Below are positions 1 to 7,674 of a DNA stretch of 64,000 nt, in pieces. How positions within the stretch are numbered: position 1 is the first letter of the stretch; each line of letters begins with the position of its first letter. The translations under genes were made by a program, and so were the position numbers. This DNA comes from Streptomyces sp. NBC_01454 (GTDB lineage: Bacteria; Actinomycetota; Actinomycetes; Streptomycetales; Streptomycetaceae), in the NCBI RefSeq assembly GCF_036227565.1, contig NZ_CP109460.1:4526001-4590000 (forward strand). The letters are read 5' to 3'. The notes under the pieces were generated by a model. It searched no databases. It saw only the letters and a list, made by a program, of their open reading frames with translations, and had not been told where the DNA came from.

Positions 1-258
1 GTCCGGGGCGACCCACCTGGTGCCGCGGTCGCGGTGCCAGGCCGAGGGCGTGGCACCGTCGGCCGGGACCGGTCGGCGCTGCTTGCCCGCCACCAGCCAG
101 GCGACCGGGCCGACCAGCACCTCGCCGAAGAGCAGGATGATCAGCACCCACACGACCTTGGGCAGGCCGCGCACCTGGGATTCGGGGGTGTTCAGGCAGT
201 CGATGAACGCGTAGATCCACAGTGCCAGCACCAGGAGGAACGGCAGATACCTGAGCAT
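1..258 (-). CDS. PLDc_N-domain membrane protein (3' end outside window)
   Basis: Reading leftwards from ATG at 258 the frame stays open to the window edge (86 codons). Residues 1-20 form a hydrophobic helix (LRYLPFLLVLALWIYAFIDC), followed by the short loop NTPESQVRGLPK and a second helix (VVWVLIILLFGEVLVGPVAW). This two-helix pattern with the acidic/proline loop is the phospholipase D N-terminal (PLDc_N) family, which in actinobacteria usually occurs as a small stand-alone membrane protein without a catalytic PLD domain. The soluble tail carries Lys/Arg and a Trp-rich end. Function is unknown. It is divergent from the decarboxylase gene at 348, with 89 bp between start codons. The family call is good; the C-terminus cannot be judged. 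Confidence 0.75.
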   Translation of the reverse strand, partial: MLRYLPFLLVLALWIYAFIDCLNTPESQVRGLPKVVWVLIILLFGEVLVGPVAWLVAGKQRRPVPADGATPSAWHRDRGTRWVAPD

Positions 259-334
259 TGCGGAACCACGCCCCCTGCGTGTGACGGCAGGCCCTCGGCG
301 GGGCCCGGTGACCCGCCCAGGGTAGTGCGTACCC

Positions 335-347
335 GATACTGGACGGC
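335..347 (+). promoter_or_regulatory. -10-like box with leaderless spacing before the UbiD-type gene
   Basis: GATACT at 335-340 lies 7 nt before ATG 348, and no Shine-Dalgarno sequence is visible. This is the spacing expected when transcription starts at or next to the start codon. No convincing -35 was found. Confidence 0.4.
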
Positions 348-1808
348 ATGGCTTACGACGATCTTCGCTCGTTCCTGCGTGCACTGGAGCGGGAGGGCGA
401 CCTCAAGCGCATCAAGGCCGAGGTCGATCCGTATCTGGAAGTCGGCGAGATCGTGGACCGGGTGCAGAAGTCCGGTGGCCCGGCGCTGCTCTTCGAGAAC
501 GTCAAGGGCTCGGCGATGCCGCTCGCCATGAACGTCTACGGCACCGACCGCCGGCTGCTGAAGGCGCTCGGCCTGAAGGCGTACGAGGACATCAGCGGCA
601 AGATCGGCGGGCTGCTCAAGCCCGAGCTGCCGCAGGGCTTCGTCGGGGTGCGCGAGGCGTTCGGCAAGCTCGCCGGCATGACGCATGTGCCGCCGAAGAA
701 GGTGAAGGGCGAGAGCGCGCCCGTCCAGGAGGTCGTGCTCCAGGGCGACGAGGTCGATCTGGACCGGCTGCCGGCGCTGTTCACCTGGCCCGAGGACGGC
801 GGCTCCTTCTTCAACCTGGGGCTGACGCACACCAAGCACCCGGAGAGCGGGGTGCGCAACCTCGGTCTCTACCGTCTCCAGCGCCACGACAAGCGCACCA
901 TCGGGATGCACTGGCAGATCCACAAGGACAGCCGCAACCACTACCAGGTCGCCGCCAAGCGCGGGGAGAAGCTGCCGGTCGCCATCGCCTTCGGCTGCCC
1001 GCCGGCCGTGACGTACGCCTCGACCGCGCCGCTGCCCGGGGACATCGACGAGTACCTCTTCGCCGGCTTCCTCCAGGGCAAGCGGATCGAGATGGTCGAC
1101 TGCAAGACCGTGCCGCTGCAGGTGCCGGCGCACGCCGAGGTCGTCATCGAGGGCTGGCTGGAGCCCGGCGAGATGCTGCCCGAGGGCCCGTTCGGCGACC
1201 ACACCGGCTTCTACACCCCGCAGGAGCCCTTCCCGGCGCTGACCATCGACTGTGTGACGATGCGGCAGCGGCCGCTGCTCCAGTCGATCGTGGTGGGGCG
1301 TCCGCCGACGGAGGACGGGCCGCTGGGGCGGGCGACGGAGCGGTTCTTCCTGCCGCTCCTCAAGATCATCGTGCCGGACATCGTGGACTACCACCTGCCG
1401 GAGTCCGGCGGTTTCCACAACTGCGCGATCGTCTCGATCGACAAGAAGTACCCCAAGCACGCACAGAAGGTGATGCACGCCATCTGGGGCGCGCACATGA
1501 TGTCGCTGACCAAGCTGATCGTGGTCGTGGACGCGGACTGCGATGTGCACAACCTCCACGAGGTGTCCTGGCGGGCGCTGGGCAACACCGACTACGCCCG
1601 GGACCTCACCGTCGTCGAAGGTCCCGTCGACCATCTCGACCACGCCTCCTACCAGCAGTTCTGGGGTGGCAAGGCGGGCATTGACGCGACGCGGAAGTGG
1701 CCCGAGGAGGGCTACACGCGCGATGGGGGCTGGCCGGAGATGGTCGAGTCCGACCCACGCACGGCGGCGCTGGTCGACCGCCGCTGGAAGGAGTACGGAC
1801 TCTCGTGA
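348..1808 (+). CDS. UbiD-family menaquinone biosynthesis decarboxylase
   Basis: A 486-residue UbiD-type decarboxylase, full length for the family. UbiD enzymes use prenylated FMN, made by UbiX, to decarboxylate aromatic acids. In futalosine-pathway organisms this member is thought to decarboxylate the prenylated dihydroxynaphthoate intermediate. Family-typical stretches are visible: GMHWQIHKDS near residue 187, the metal/prFMN-binding region, and EGPFGDHTGFY near 278, which contains the conserved acidic residue. The gene overlaps the next gene, mqnP, by 4 bp (GTGA), so the two are translationally coupled, and a UbiX-type gene follows at 4239. That grouping supports the menaquinone role over a catabolic UbiD. 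ATG 348 is chosen because homologues begin MAYDDLR and a -10-like box sits just upstream. Confidence 0.92.
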   Translation: MAYDDLRSFLRALEREGDLKRIKAEVDPYLEVGEIVDRVQKSGGPALLFENVKGSAMPLAMNVYGTDRRLLKALGLKAYEDISGKIGGLLKPELPQGFVGVREAFGKLAGMTHVPPKKVKGESAPVQEVVLQGDEVDLDRLPALFTWPEDGGSFFNLGLTHTKHPESGVRNLGLYRLQRHDKRTIGMHWQIHKDSRNHYQVAAKRGEKLPVAIAFGCPPAVTYASTAPLPGDIDEYLFAGFLQGKRIEMVDCKTVPLQVPAHAEVVIEGWLEPGEMLPEGPFGDHTGFYTPQEPFPALTIDCVTMRQRPLLQSIVVGRPPTEDGPLGRATERFFLPLLKIIVPDIVDYHLPESGGFHNCAIVSIDKKYPKHAQKVMHAIWGAHMMSLTKLIVVVDADCDVHNLHEVSWRALGNTDYARDLTVVEGPVDHLDHASYQQFWGGKAGIDATRKWPEEGYTRDGGWPEMVESDPRTAALVDRRWKEYGLS

Positions 1809-2707
1809 GCAGCGCATCCGCGGCGGTCCCGCAGCCGGGCCGGACCAAGGCGTTTCTGCGCCTGGTGATGATCGAGCACTCGGTCTTCGCGCTGCCCTTC
1901 GCCTATATCGCCTCGCTGACCGCGATGTACGAGGCGGACCGGCACATCCAGTGGGGCCGGCTGCTGCTCGTCACCGTCGCCATGGTCGGTCTGCGGACGT
2001 TCGCGATGGCCGCGAACCGGATCATCGACCGCGAGATCGATGCCCGCAATCCGCGCACCGCGCACCGGGAGATGGTCACCGGCGCGGTGTCGGTGAAGTC
2101 GGCATGGACGGGTGCGCTGATCGCACTCGCCGTCTTCCTGGGCGCGGCGGCACTGCTCAACACCCTGTGCCTGGTGCTCGCGCCGCTCGCGGTGGTGCCG
2201 ATGGTGGTCTATCCGTACGGCAAGCGGTTCACGAACTTCCCGCAGGCGATCCTGGGCCTCGCCCAGGCGATGGGGCCGATCGGCGCCTGGCTGGCGATCA
2301 CCGGGACCTGGTCCTGGGACGCGGCGATCCTCGGCCTCGCGGTCGGCATCTGGATCGGCGGCTTCGATCTGATCTACGCCTGCCAGGACGTGGAGACGGA
2401 CCGTGAGGTCGGGGTGCTGTCGGTCCCGGCCCGCTTCGGCATCCCGGCCGCGATCCGGGGGGCGCGCGGCTGCCACCTCGTCACGACGGGGCTGTTCGTC
2501 TGGTACGGGCTGGCGACCGGCGCCGGCGTGTTCTTCTGGCTGGGACTGGTGATCGTGGCGGCGGCCTTCCTCTACGAGCACACGCTCGTGAAGCCGCATG
2601 ACCTCAGCCGGCTGAACCGGGCGTTCTTCCAGGTCAACGGGTTCATCGGGATTGCGCTCTTCGTCTGTGCGCTGCTGGATCTGCTGGTCCGAGGGCTGTC
2701 CGCCTGA
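1805..2707 (+). CDS. mqnP: UbiA-family menaquinone biosynthesis prenyltransferase MqnP
   Basis: A 300-residue UbiA-superfamily membrane prenyltransferase. It is expected to attach the polyprenyl tail to 1,4-dihydroxy-6-naphthoate in the futalosine route. Two Asp-rich Mg-diphosphate motifs are visible: NRIIDREIDARN near residue 71 and DVETDREVG near 195. About eight hydrophobic segments are spread over the chain. GTG 1805 is taken as the start: it overlaps the upstream stop (GTGA) and gives MSSASAAVPQPGRTKAFLRL. A longer frame from 1697 would run far into the upstream gene. The UbiD-type partner upstream and the UbiX-type gene downstream make this the prenylation/decarboxylation module of menaquinone synthesis. 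The polyprenyl donor is probably made by the synthase at 49025. Confidence 0.93.
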   Translation: MSSASAAVPQPGRTKAFLRLVMIEHSVFALPFAYIASLTAMYEADRHIQWGRLLLVTVAMVGLRTFAMAANRIIDREIDARNPRTAHREMVTGAVSVKSAWTGALIALAVFLGAAALLNTLCLVLAPLAVVPMVVYPYGKRFTNFPQAILGLAQAMGPIGAWLAITGTWSWDAAILGLAVGIWIGGFDLIYACQDVETDREVGVLSVPARFGIPAAIRGARGCHLVTTGLFVWYGLATGAGVFFWLGLVIVAAAFLYEHTLVKPHDLSRLNRAFFQVNGFIGIALFVCALLDLLVRGLSA

Positions 2708-2713
2708 CGGTCT

Positions 2714-2770
2714 GAGCACGGAGGACGGTTCGAGCACGACGGAGGACGGTTCGAGCACGGAGGACGGTTC
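2714..2770 (+). repeat. three tandem copies of an 18-bp unit
   Basis: GAGCACGGAGGACGGTTC occurs at 2714-2731 and 2753-2770, with a 21-bp variant at 2732-2752 carrying an extra GAC. It starts 7 bp after the mqnP stop codon, outside any coding sequence. Confidence 0.85.
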
Positions 2771-2845
2771 GACCCACATCCTTCGGCCCGGCTGCCCGGC
2801 TGCCCGGCCCGACGGCCCCGAGTGCCCTCCGGCCGGCCCCGCCGC

Positions 2846-3436
2846 TCAGCCCTTGCTGAGCGGCCAGGCGATCAGCCGCGGGTAGGTCCACAGTTCGCCG
2901 CGGGTCGCCTTGACCGTGCCCATGATCGCGCAGACCAGACCGGCTATGCCGTACGTGCCCATGATGGCGACCACGGTCAGCAGCGGGACGGCCAGCCCGG
3001 AGCTCTGGCGCTGGGTTTCCGTGGCGACCGCGGCGAAGATGAGGGCGCTGCCGAAGTACAGCACCACGCCGATGGCCGCCATGACGGCCTGGGTGATGCC
3101 GAAGTTCAGCGCCTGGGTGGCGTGGTGGCGGACGTACGGGTCCTGTTTGTGGCGGACGTTGTTGCGGACGGACAGCGGGAAGATCCAGCCGAGGAACGCG
3201 CCCAGACCGCAGCACATCACCGAGCCGCCGGCGACGACCAGCAGGGTGCCGAGATGGGCCCACATCGCGGAGTTCGTCGAGGCCGGCGGCGGCTGGGTGC
3301 CGTAGCCGGGCTGCTGCGGGCCGGGGTAGCCGTAGCCGCCGGGCGCCCCGCCGGGCCAGCCCTGCTGCGGCGCGCCGTACGGCTGCTGTGGTCCGCCGCC
3401 GTACGGTCCGTACCCCGGCTGCTGGTAGTCGGACAT
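2846..3436 (-). CDS. DUF4870 domain membrane protein
   Basis: A 196-residue protein. Residues 1-70 are a low-complexity Tyr/Gln/Pro/Gly-rich tail (MSDYQQPGYGPYGGG and similar). The rest is a DUF4870-type domain with three to four hydrophobic helices and the family phrase VRHHATQALNFGITQAV. DUF4870 proteins are small integral membrane proteins of unknown function, common in actinobacteria, often with such a disordered N-terminus. ATG 3436 is preceded by GGGGGAG at a good distance; the in-frame extension upstream has no ribosome site and no similarity. The gene is convergent with mqnP and in the same direction as the rhomboid gene 91 bp upstream. Confidence 0.85.
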   Translation of the reverse strand: MSDYQQPGYGPYGGGPQQPYGAPQQGWPGGAPGGYGYPGPQQPGYGTQPPPASTNSAMWAHLGTLLVVAGGSVMCCGLGAFLGWIFPLSVRNNVRHKQDPYVRHHATQALNFGITQAVMAAIGVVLYFGSALIFAAVATETQRQSSGLAVPLLTVVAIMGTYGIAGLVCAIMGTVKATRGELWTYPRLIAWPLSKG

Positions 3437-3527
3437 GGTCTGCTCCCCCGTATGCACTGCCTGCTGCGTGTGGAGTCCGCACGAGGCGGCCGTCGTGCCC
3501 GCCCGCGGCTCCCGTTCGATTCCGAGG

Positions 3528-4121
3528 CTACGTGACGGGTCTGACAGCGGCCCCGGCAGCACCGGCGCGGGCACGCTCGCGGAAGACGAAGGCCGCCAGC
3601 ACTCCGCCGATCAGCCCGAACAGATGCCCCTGCCAGCTGATCTGGCTGTCCGTCGGCAGCGCGCCCCACAGGATCGAGCCGTACAGCGCGCCGATGACCA
3701 GGCCGATGCCGATGTCCAGGAGGGAGCGCTCGATGAAGCCGCGCACCAGGAGATAGCCGAAGAGGCCGAAGATGACGCCGGAGACGCCCGCGGTGTTGCT
3801 GCCCGGCGCGGCCGTGAACCAGACGCCCAGCCCGCTGGTGAGGGCGATGAGCAGGACGACGGCGAGGAAGCGCCGCACCCCGCTGCGCAGCGCGGCGACG
3901 AAGCCGAGCAGCAGCAACGGCACGGTGTTCGCCACGAGATGGGCGAAGCCGAAGTGCACAAAGGCGGCGGGCACCACATCGACCAGCTCGGCGGGCTCGC
4001 GCGGCTGGATCCCGAAGGAGTCCAGGGCGCCCCCGCTGACGGTATCGACCCCTTCCAGCACCCACAGCAGTGCGACCCAGCCCAGCATCAGGCAGAGCGC
4101 GGGCTTCGCGCGTGATCTCAT
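3528..4121 (-). CDS. rhomboid family intramembrane serine protease
   Basis: A 197-residue six-helix membrane protein. The rhomboid landmarks are present: H56, H61 and N65 in VHFGFAHLVANT, the nucleophile Ser114 in AGVSGVIFG, and the catalytic His166 in WQGHLFGLIGG. The length fits the minimal bacterial rhomboid fold. The first residue of the usual GASG is kept but Ala is Val (GVSG), which is tolerated. Such proteases cleave transmembrane substrates; none is predictable here. ATG 4121 is chosen because it starts just before the first hydrophobic helix (ALCLMLGWVALLWVLEG); the ribosome site (GGGACGG) is weak. The gene is divergent from the UbiX-type gene. Confidence 0.88.
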   Translation of the reverse strand: MRSRAKPALCLMLGWVALLWVLEGVDTVSGGALDSFGIQPREPAELVDVVPAAFVHFGFAHLVANTVPLLLLGFVAALRSGVRRFLAVVLLIALTSGLGVWFTAAPGSNTAGVSGVIFGLFGYLLVRGFIERSLLDIGIGLVIGALYGSILWGALPTDSQISWQGHLFGLIGGVLAAFVFRERARAGAAGAAVRPVT

Positions 4122-4225
4122 CTTTGGCCGTCCCTTCTCGTCCCCCGGTGGGGCGGCCCTCGGCGGGGCTCCGCGAGGGGCGCACAGGTAAGAACGGCCG
4201 TGACGGGGTCCACGGTTCCGCCGGA

Positions 4226-4238
4226 TAGGCTCGATGCC
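4226..4238 (+). promoter_or_regulatory. TAGGCT -10 box with leaderless spacing before the UbiX-type gene
   Basis: TAGGCT at 4226-4231 is a typical Streptomyces -10 hexamer and is followed 7 nt later by GTG 4239. No Shine-Dalgarno precedes the GTG. This argues for a leaderless transcript and for GTG 4239, not GTG 4200, as the start. Confidence 0.55.
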
Positions 4239-4964
4239 GTGGAGCCGCCGCACAACGACACCAGCAAGCAGGACCCCGGCCGACGCCGCCCGTGGGTCGT
4301 GGGGATCTCCGGCGCGTCCGGGACCCCGTATGCGGCGTCCGTTCTGCGCGGGCTGCTCGCCGCCGGGGAGGCGGTGGATCTGATCGTCAGCCGGGCGTCG
4401 CGGCTGACCCTGCTGGACGAGACCGGCATCGCCTTCCGGGACGCCCACTGGCGCGCCGACCTGCGGGAATGGCTGGCGCGCGGGGCGGACGGCAAGCCGT
4501 CGACGTTTCCGGTGACGGAGGCGGACCTGGCGCAGGTGCGGTACTGGCCGGCCGGGGATCTGGCCGCCGGCCCCTCGTCGGGGTCGTATCCGGTCAAGGG
4601 GATGCTGATCGTCCCGGCGAGCACCGCCTGTGTGGCCGGGGTCGCGCTCGGGCTGTCGAAGGACCTGCTCCAGCGGGTGGCGAGCGTGACGCTCAAGGAG
4701 CGGCGGCGGCTGGTGGTCGCGGTGCGCGAGACGCCGCTGAACGGTCCGACGCTGAAGCATCTGGTGACGCTGGACGAGGCGGGCGCCGTGGTGCTGCCCG
4801 CCTCACCGGCGTTCTATGCGGGAGCGACGCACATCCAGGATCTGGTGGACTTCGTCGCGGGCCGGGTGCTCGACGCGGCTGAGGTGCCGCACGGGCTGTA
4901 CCGGCGATGGGAGGGGGAGCTGCGGGGTGGCTCCGCGGAAGAGGAGGCCCCGGACGCTCCCTAG
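4239..4964 (+). CDS. UbiX-family flavin prenyltransferase
   Basis: A 241-residue UbiX-type enzyme. It prenylates FMN to make the prFMN cofactor that UbiD-type decarboxylases need. The N-terminal FMN-binding phrase WVVGISGASGTPYA lies at residues 19-31. The C-terminal half carries the family signature ALGLSKDLLQRVASVTLKER and then RLVVAVRETPL. It sits close to the UbiD- and UbiA-type genes and would complete that module. GTG 4239 is chosen over GTG 4200 because of the TAGGCT box 7 nt upstream; the N-terminal 15 residues are Pro/Arg-rich and not part of the fold. The stop codon overlaps the convergent small gene at 4961 by 4 bp. Confidence 0.9.
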   Translation: MEPPHNDTSKQDPGRRRPWVVGISGASGTPYAASVLRGLLAAGEAVDLIVSRASRLTLLDETGIAFRDAHWRADLREWLARGADGKPSTFPVTEADLAQVRYWPAGDLAAGPSSGSYPVKGMLIVPASTACVAGVALGLSKDLLQRVASVTLKERRRLVVAVRETPLNGPTLKHLVTLDEAGAVVLPASPAFYAGATHIQDLVDFVAGRVLDAAEVPHGLYRRWEGELRGGSAEEEAPDAP

Positions 4965-5095
4965 CGCTGCTTGGCTGCGGCGGCGCGGCCGAAGCGGCGC
5001 CGGGCCCGCGGTGCCGCGGACCGGTGGGCACGTGAACGATTGGCCTGGTCCTGCAGCTCGCGCATGCGGGCGTAGGCCATCTCGATCGAGTACAC
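4961..5095 (-). CDS. 44-residue basic hypothetical protein
   Basis: A short frame from GTG 5095 to TAG at 4961-4963, with an AGGAG ribosome site 8 nt upstream. It begins VYSIEMAYARMRELQDQANR and ends in an Arg/Ala-rich tail that includes RARRRFGRAAAAKQR. No domain is recognised. The tail is strongly basic, so nucleic-acid or membrane-surface binding is conceivable but unproven. It is divergent from the Lrp/AsnC gene and shares the intergenic palindrome at 5164-5177, so it may be a regulated target. It converges with the UbiX-type gene with a 4-bp overlap. The good ribosome site and codon pattern support it as a real gene. Confidence 0.7.
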   Translation of the reverse strand: MYSIEMAYARMRELQDQANRSRAHRSAAPRARRRFGRAAAAKQR

Positions 5096-5163
5096 GGTGA
5101 CAACTCCTGAGAATGTCTGAGTTCGTGAAAGATTCGCAGGGTGTAGACCCTGTATGCCTTAGA

Positions 5164-5177
5164 TTCTACATGTAGAA
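5164..5177. promoter_or_regulatory. perfect 14-bp palindrome, candidate Lrp/AsnC operator
   Basis: TTCTACATGTAGAA is a perfect palindrome 35 bp before the Lrp/AsnC start and 68 bp before the divergent small gene. A partial copy of the half-site (TGTAGACC) lies about 20 bp to the left at 5140-5147. Lrp-type regulators commonly bind such AT-richer palindromes in their own promoter. Confidence 0.6.
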
Positions 5178-5212
5178 CCCGAAAATGCGTAAAGATTGGA
5201 AGGCTTGAGGGC

Positions 5213-5671
5213 ATGGACGCGGTGGACAGGCAGCTCATCCAGGCACTTCGCGAGAACGGCCGGGCCTCGTACGCGGAGCTCGGCCGGCTCGTCGGCCTCT
5301 CCGGGCCCAGCGTCACGGACCGGATCAACCGCCTCGAAGCGGCCGGTGTGATCACCGGCTACCGCGCGACGGTCGACGCCGCCTCGCTCGGCCTCGGCGT
5401 CACCGCACTCGTGGGCATCTCGCTGTCGGACGCGACCGACCACGAGGACGTCGCGCACCGGCTGCGCGACCTCGCCGAGATCGAGGACTGCTGGTTCATC
5501 GCCGGCGACGACTCGTACATGCTCAAGGTGCGGGTGGGCGATGTGGACGGTCTGGAGCGCACCATCCGGCGGCTGTCCGGCACCAAGGGCGTCTCCCGTA
5601 CCCGCACCACGATCGTGCTCTCCACCAAGTGGGAGAACCGTGTCGGCGAACTGCCCGAAGAGGCCGAATAG
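5213..5671 (+). CDS. Lrp/AsnC family transcriptional regulator
   Basis: A 152-residue feast/famine regulator of standard length. The N-terminal helix-turn-helix (residues 3-50; MDAVDRQLIQALRENGRASY, then LGRLVGLSGPSVTDRINRLE) is followed by an alpha/beta RAM ligand-binding domain (about 65-140) containing CWFIAGDDSYMLKV. Such proteins form dimers and octamers and sense amino acids or related metabolites; the ligand here is not predictable. ATG 5213 has a GGAAGG ribosome site. The perfect palindrome 35 bp upstream suggests autoregulation and control of the divergent 44-residue gene. It lies between ubiX-type and mqnE genes, so a link to menaquinone supply is possible but is inference. Confidence 0.92.
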   Translation: MDAVDRQLIQALRENGRASYAELGRLVGLSGPSVTDRINRLEAAGVITGYRATVDAASLGLGVTALVGISLSDATDHEDVAHRLRDLAEIEDCWFIAGDDSYMLKVRVGDVDGLERTIRRLSGTKGVSRTRTTIVLSTKWENRVGELPEEAE

Positions 5672-5700
5672 GCGACCGGCCGCCGGACGGCACACCGGGA

Positions 5701-5732
5701 GCGGACGGGCGCACCAAGGGGGCCCCGTCCGC
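5701..5732 (+). terminator. hairpin after the Lrp/AsnC gene
   Basis: GCGGACGG at 5701-5708 pairs with CCGTCCGC at 5725-5732. It sits 30 bp after the regulator stop and before the mqnE promoter. No T-tract follows. Confidence 0.45.
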
Positions 5733-5748
5733 CTCTGTTACGGGGGAG

Positions 5749-5754
5749 TACGCT
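5749..5754 (+). promoter_or_regulatory. TACGCT -10-like box upstream of mqnE
   Basis: TACGCT lies 61 nt before the mqnE start. The same hexamer occurs at the same kind of position before mqnC and the polyprenyl synthase. The -35 region is not consensus. Confidence 0.4.
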
Positions 5755-5815
5755 CGACGAAGCCCGTTTCCGGCACCGAAACGGCACCGATACGGCAGAG
5801 ACTGGAGGCGACCGG

Positions 5816-6991
5816 ATGGCGGCGTCGATGGATGTGGGCCTCAAGCGTGAGCTGGAGGCGAAGGTCCACGCCGGGGAGCGGCTGACCCGCGAGGATGGCA
5901 TCGCCCTCTACGAGTCCGACGACCTGGCATGGCTGGGCGGCCTCGCCCACGAGGTGCGCACGCGCAAGAACGGCGACGTCGTCCACTTCAACGTCAACCG
6001 TCACCTCAACATGACGAATGTGTGCACCGCCTCGTGCGCCTACTGCTCCTTCCAGCGCAAGCCGGGGGAGAAGGACGCGTACACGATGCGGATCGAGGAG
6101 GCCGTCCGCCTCGCCAAGGCGATGGAGAACGACAATCTCACCGAGCTGCACATCGTCAACGGTCTGCACCCGACCCTGCCGTGGCGCTACTACCCGCGCT
6201 CCCTCAAGGCCCTCAAGGAAGCCCTCCCGGAGGTCTCCCTCAAGGCGTTCACCGCCACCGAGATCCACCACTTCGAGACCATCTCCGGGCTGAGTGCCTC
6301 CGAGATCCTCGACGAGCTGATCGACGCCGGTCTGGAGTCGCTGACCGGCGGCGGCGCCGAGATCTTCGACTGGGAGGTCCGCCAGCACATCGTCGACCAC
6401 CGCACCCACTGGGAAGACTGGTCGCGCATCCACCGCCTCGCCCACGAGAAGGGCCTCAAGACCCCCTCGACGATGCTCTACGGGCACATCGAGGAGCCCC
6501 GTCACCGCGTCGACCACGTGCTGCGGCTGCGTGAGCTCCAGGACGAGACCGGCGGTTTCCAGGTCTTCATCCCGCTGCGCTACCAGCACGACTTCGTCGA
6601 CATGCAGGACGGCAAGGTCCGCAACAAGCTCCAGGCCCGCACGACGATGGCGACCGGCGCCGAGGCCCTGAAGACCTTCGCGGTCTCCCGCCTGCTGTTC
6701 GACAACGTCCCGCACATCAAGTGCTTCTGGGTCATGCACGGCCTGCAGACCACCCAGCTCGCCCTGCAGCACGGCGCCGACGACATGGACGGCTCGGTCG
6801 TCGAATACAAGATCACGCACGACGCGGACAACTACGGCACGCCCAACAAGCTGACCCGCGAGGACCTGCTGGAGCTGATTCGGGACGCCGGCTTCCGCCC
6901 CATCGAGCGCAACACCCGCTACGAGGCCATCCGCGAGTACCCCGGCCCGGACCCCGAGCGGCGTGAGTCGCCCCAGCCGATGCGCCTCTGA
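5816..6991 (+). CDS. mqnE: aminofutalosine synthase MqnE (radical SAM)
   Basis: A 391-residue radical SAM enzyme. MqnE adds SAM-derived adenosyl radical to the enolpyruvyl compound made by MqnA, giving aminodeoxyfutalosine. The [4Fe-4S] motif CX3CX2C is present as C70, C74 and C77 in VCTASCAYCSF. Downstream are the (beta/alpha)-barrel phrases TEIHHFETISGLSASEI and GGGAEIFDWEVRQHI, typical of MqnE and its paralogue MqnC. ATG 5816 is preceded by GGAGG 7 nt upstream. It is distinguished from MqnC (19474) by the barrel sequence and by residues such as MLYGHIEEPRHRVDH. With mqnA and mqnC elsewhere in the window it establishes the futalosine route instead of the MenF/D/H/C/E/B route. Confidence 0.93.
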   Translation: MAASMDVGLKRELEAKVHAGERLTREDGIALYESDDLAWLGGLAHEVRTRKNGDVVHFNVNRHLNMTNVCTASCAYCSFQRKPGEKDAYTMRIEEAVRLAKAMENDNLTELHIVNGLHPTLPWRYYPRSLKALKEALPEVSLKAFTATEIHHFETISGLSASEILDELIDAGLESLTGGGAEIFDWEVRQHIVDHRTHWEDWSRIHRLAHEKGLKTPSTMLYGHIEEPRHRVDHVLRLRELQDETGGFQVFIPLRYQHDFVDMQDGKVRNKLQARTTMATGAEALKTFAVSRLLFDNVPHIKCFWVMHGLQTTQLALQHGADDMDGSVVEYKITHDADNYGTPNKLTREDLLELIRDAGFRPIERNTRYEAIREYPGPDPERRESPQPMRL

Positions 6992-7022
6992 GCGGGCAGT
7001 GGCCGCTGTCAGTGGCGGGAGT

Positions 7023-7035
7023 TAGGGTCCGGGGC
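7023..7035 (+). promoter_or_regulatory. TAGGGT -10 box with leaderless spacing before the GNAT gene
   Basis: TAGGGT at 7023-7028 is 7 nt before ATG 7036, and no ribosome site lies between them. This supports ATG 7036 over the GTG at 7012. Confidence 0.45.
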
Positions 7036-7560
7036 ATGAACGTCCGCTTCGACCTGGACCCTTCCGTCACCCCCGCCCTCCGCGACGGGATCTGCGCGCT
7101 GTGGACCGATGTCTCCAACGCCGACGGCGCGGTCGGCTTCGTCCCGCCGGTGACCCCGGACGACGTCCGCCCCGAGCTGCTGAGGCATCTGGCGTCGATG
7201 GCCGAGGGGCGCACGCGGCTGCTGGTCGGCCGGGAGCCGGACGGTCGGGTCCTGGCCGCGGCGTTCCTCACGCTCAACGGCCGCCGGCTGACGAGCCACT
7301 GGCTGTGGGTCTACACCGTCATGGTCCACCCGTCCGTCCAGGGCCGCGGGGTCGGCCGGGAGCTGATGGGCGCGATCGCCGACGCCGCCCGCTCGCTCGA
7401 CGGCATCACCGGCATCCGTCTCACCTGCCGCGGCGGCACCGGCCTCAGCCGCTTCTACGCGTCCTGCGGTTACAAGGAGGTCGGCCGGGTCCCCGGCGCG
7501 ATCAAGGTCGCCGACGGGGACTTCCGGGACGACATCACCATGTGGCAGGAGCTGGCCTGA
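7036..7560 (+). CDS. GNAT family N-acetyltransferase
   Basis: A 174-residue acetyltransferase. The acetyl-CoA-binding motif A is clear as VMVHPSVQGRGVGRELMGAI (about residues 96-115), followed by the motif B region GLSRFYASCGYKEVGRVP. The fold is a single GNAT domain with no fusion. The substrate cannot be told from sequence. It follows mqnE by 45 bp in the same direction but has its own TAGGGT box 7 nt before the start codon, so it is probably transcribed separately, perhaps as a leaderless message. ATG 7036 was chosen on that ground. Confidence 0.88.
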   Translation: MNVRFDLDPSVTPALRDGICALWTDVSNADGAVGFVPPVTPDDVRPELLRHLASMAEGRTRLLVGREPDGRVLAAAFLTLNGRRLTSHWLWVYTVMVHPSVQGRGVGRELMGAIADAARSLDGITGIRLTCRGGTGLSRFYASCGYKEVGRVPGAIKVADGDFRDDITMWQELA

Positions 7561-7674
7561 GCCTAGGAGCCGGCGTGAGCCACGGGTCCGGCGGGGGGCG
7601 CGAAGATCGCCCGAAGCGCTGTGCTTGACTGGATGCAGACCCTTTAGGTTGCCGTTGAGGAGAAGGTCCCATCC

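Noticed and set aside
192..1817. 541-codon open frame antisense to the UbiD-type gene
   Set aside because: High-GC antisense shadow; His/Arg/Val-rich composition, no family similarity, and the plus-strand gene is certain.
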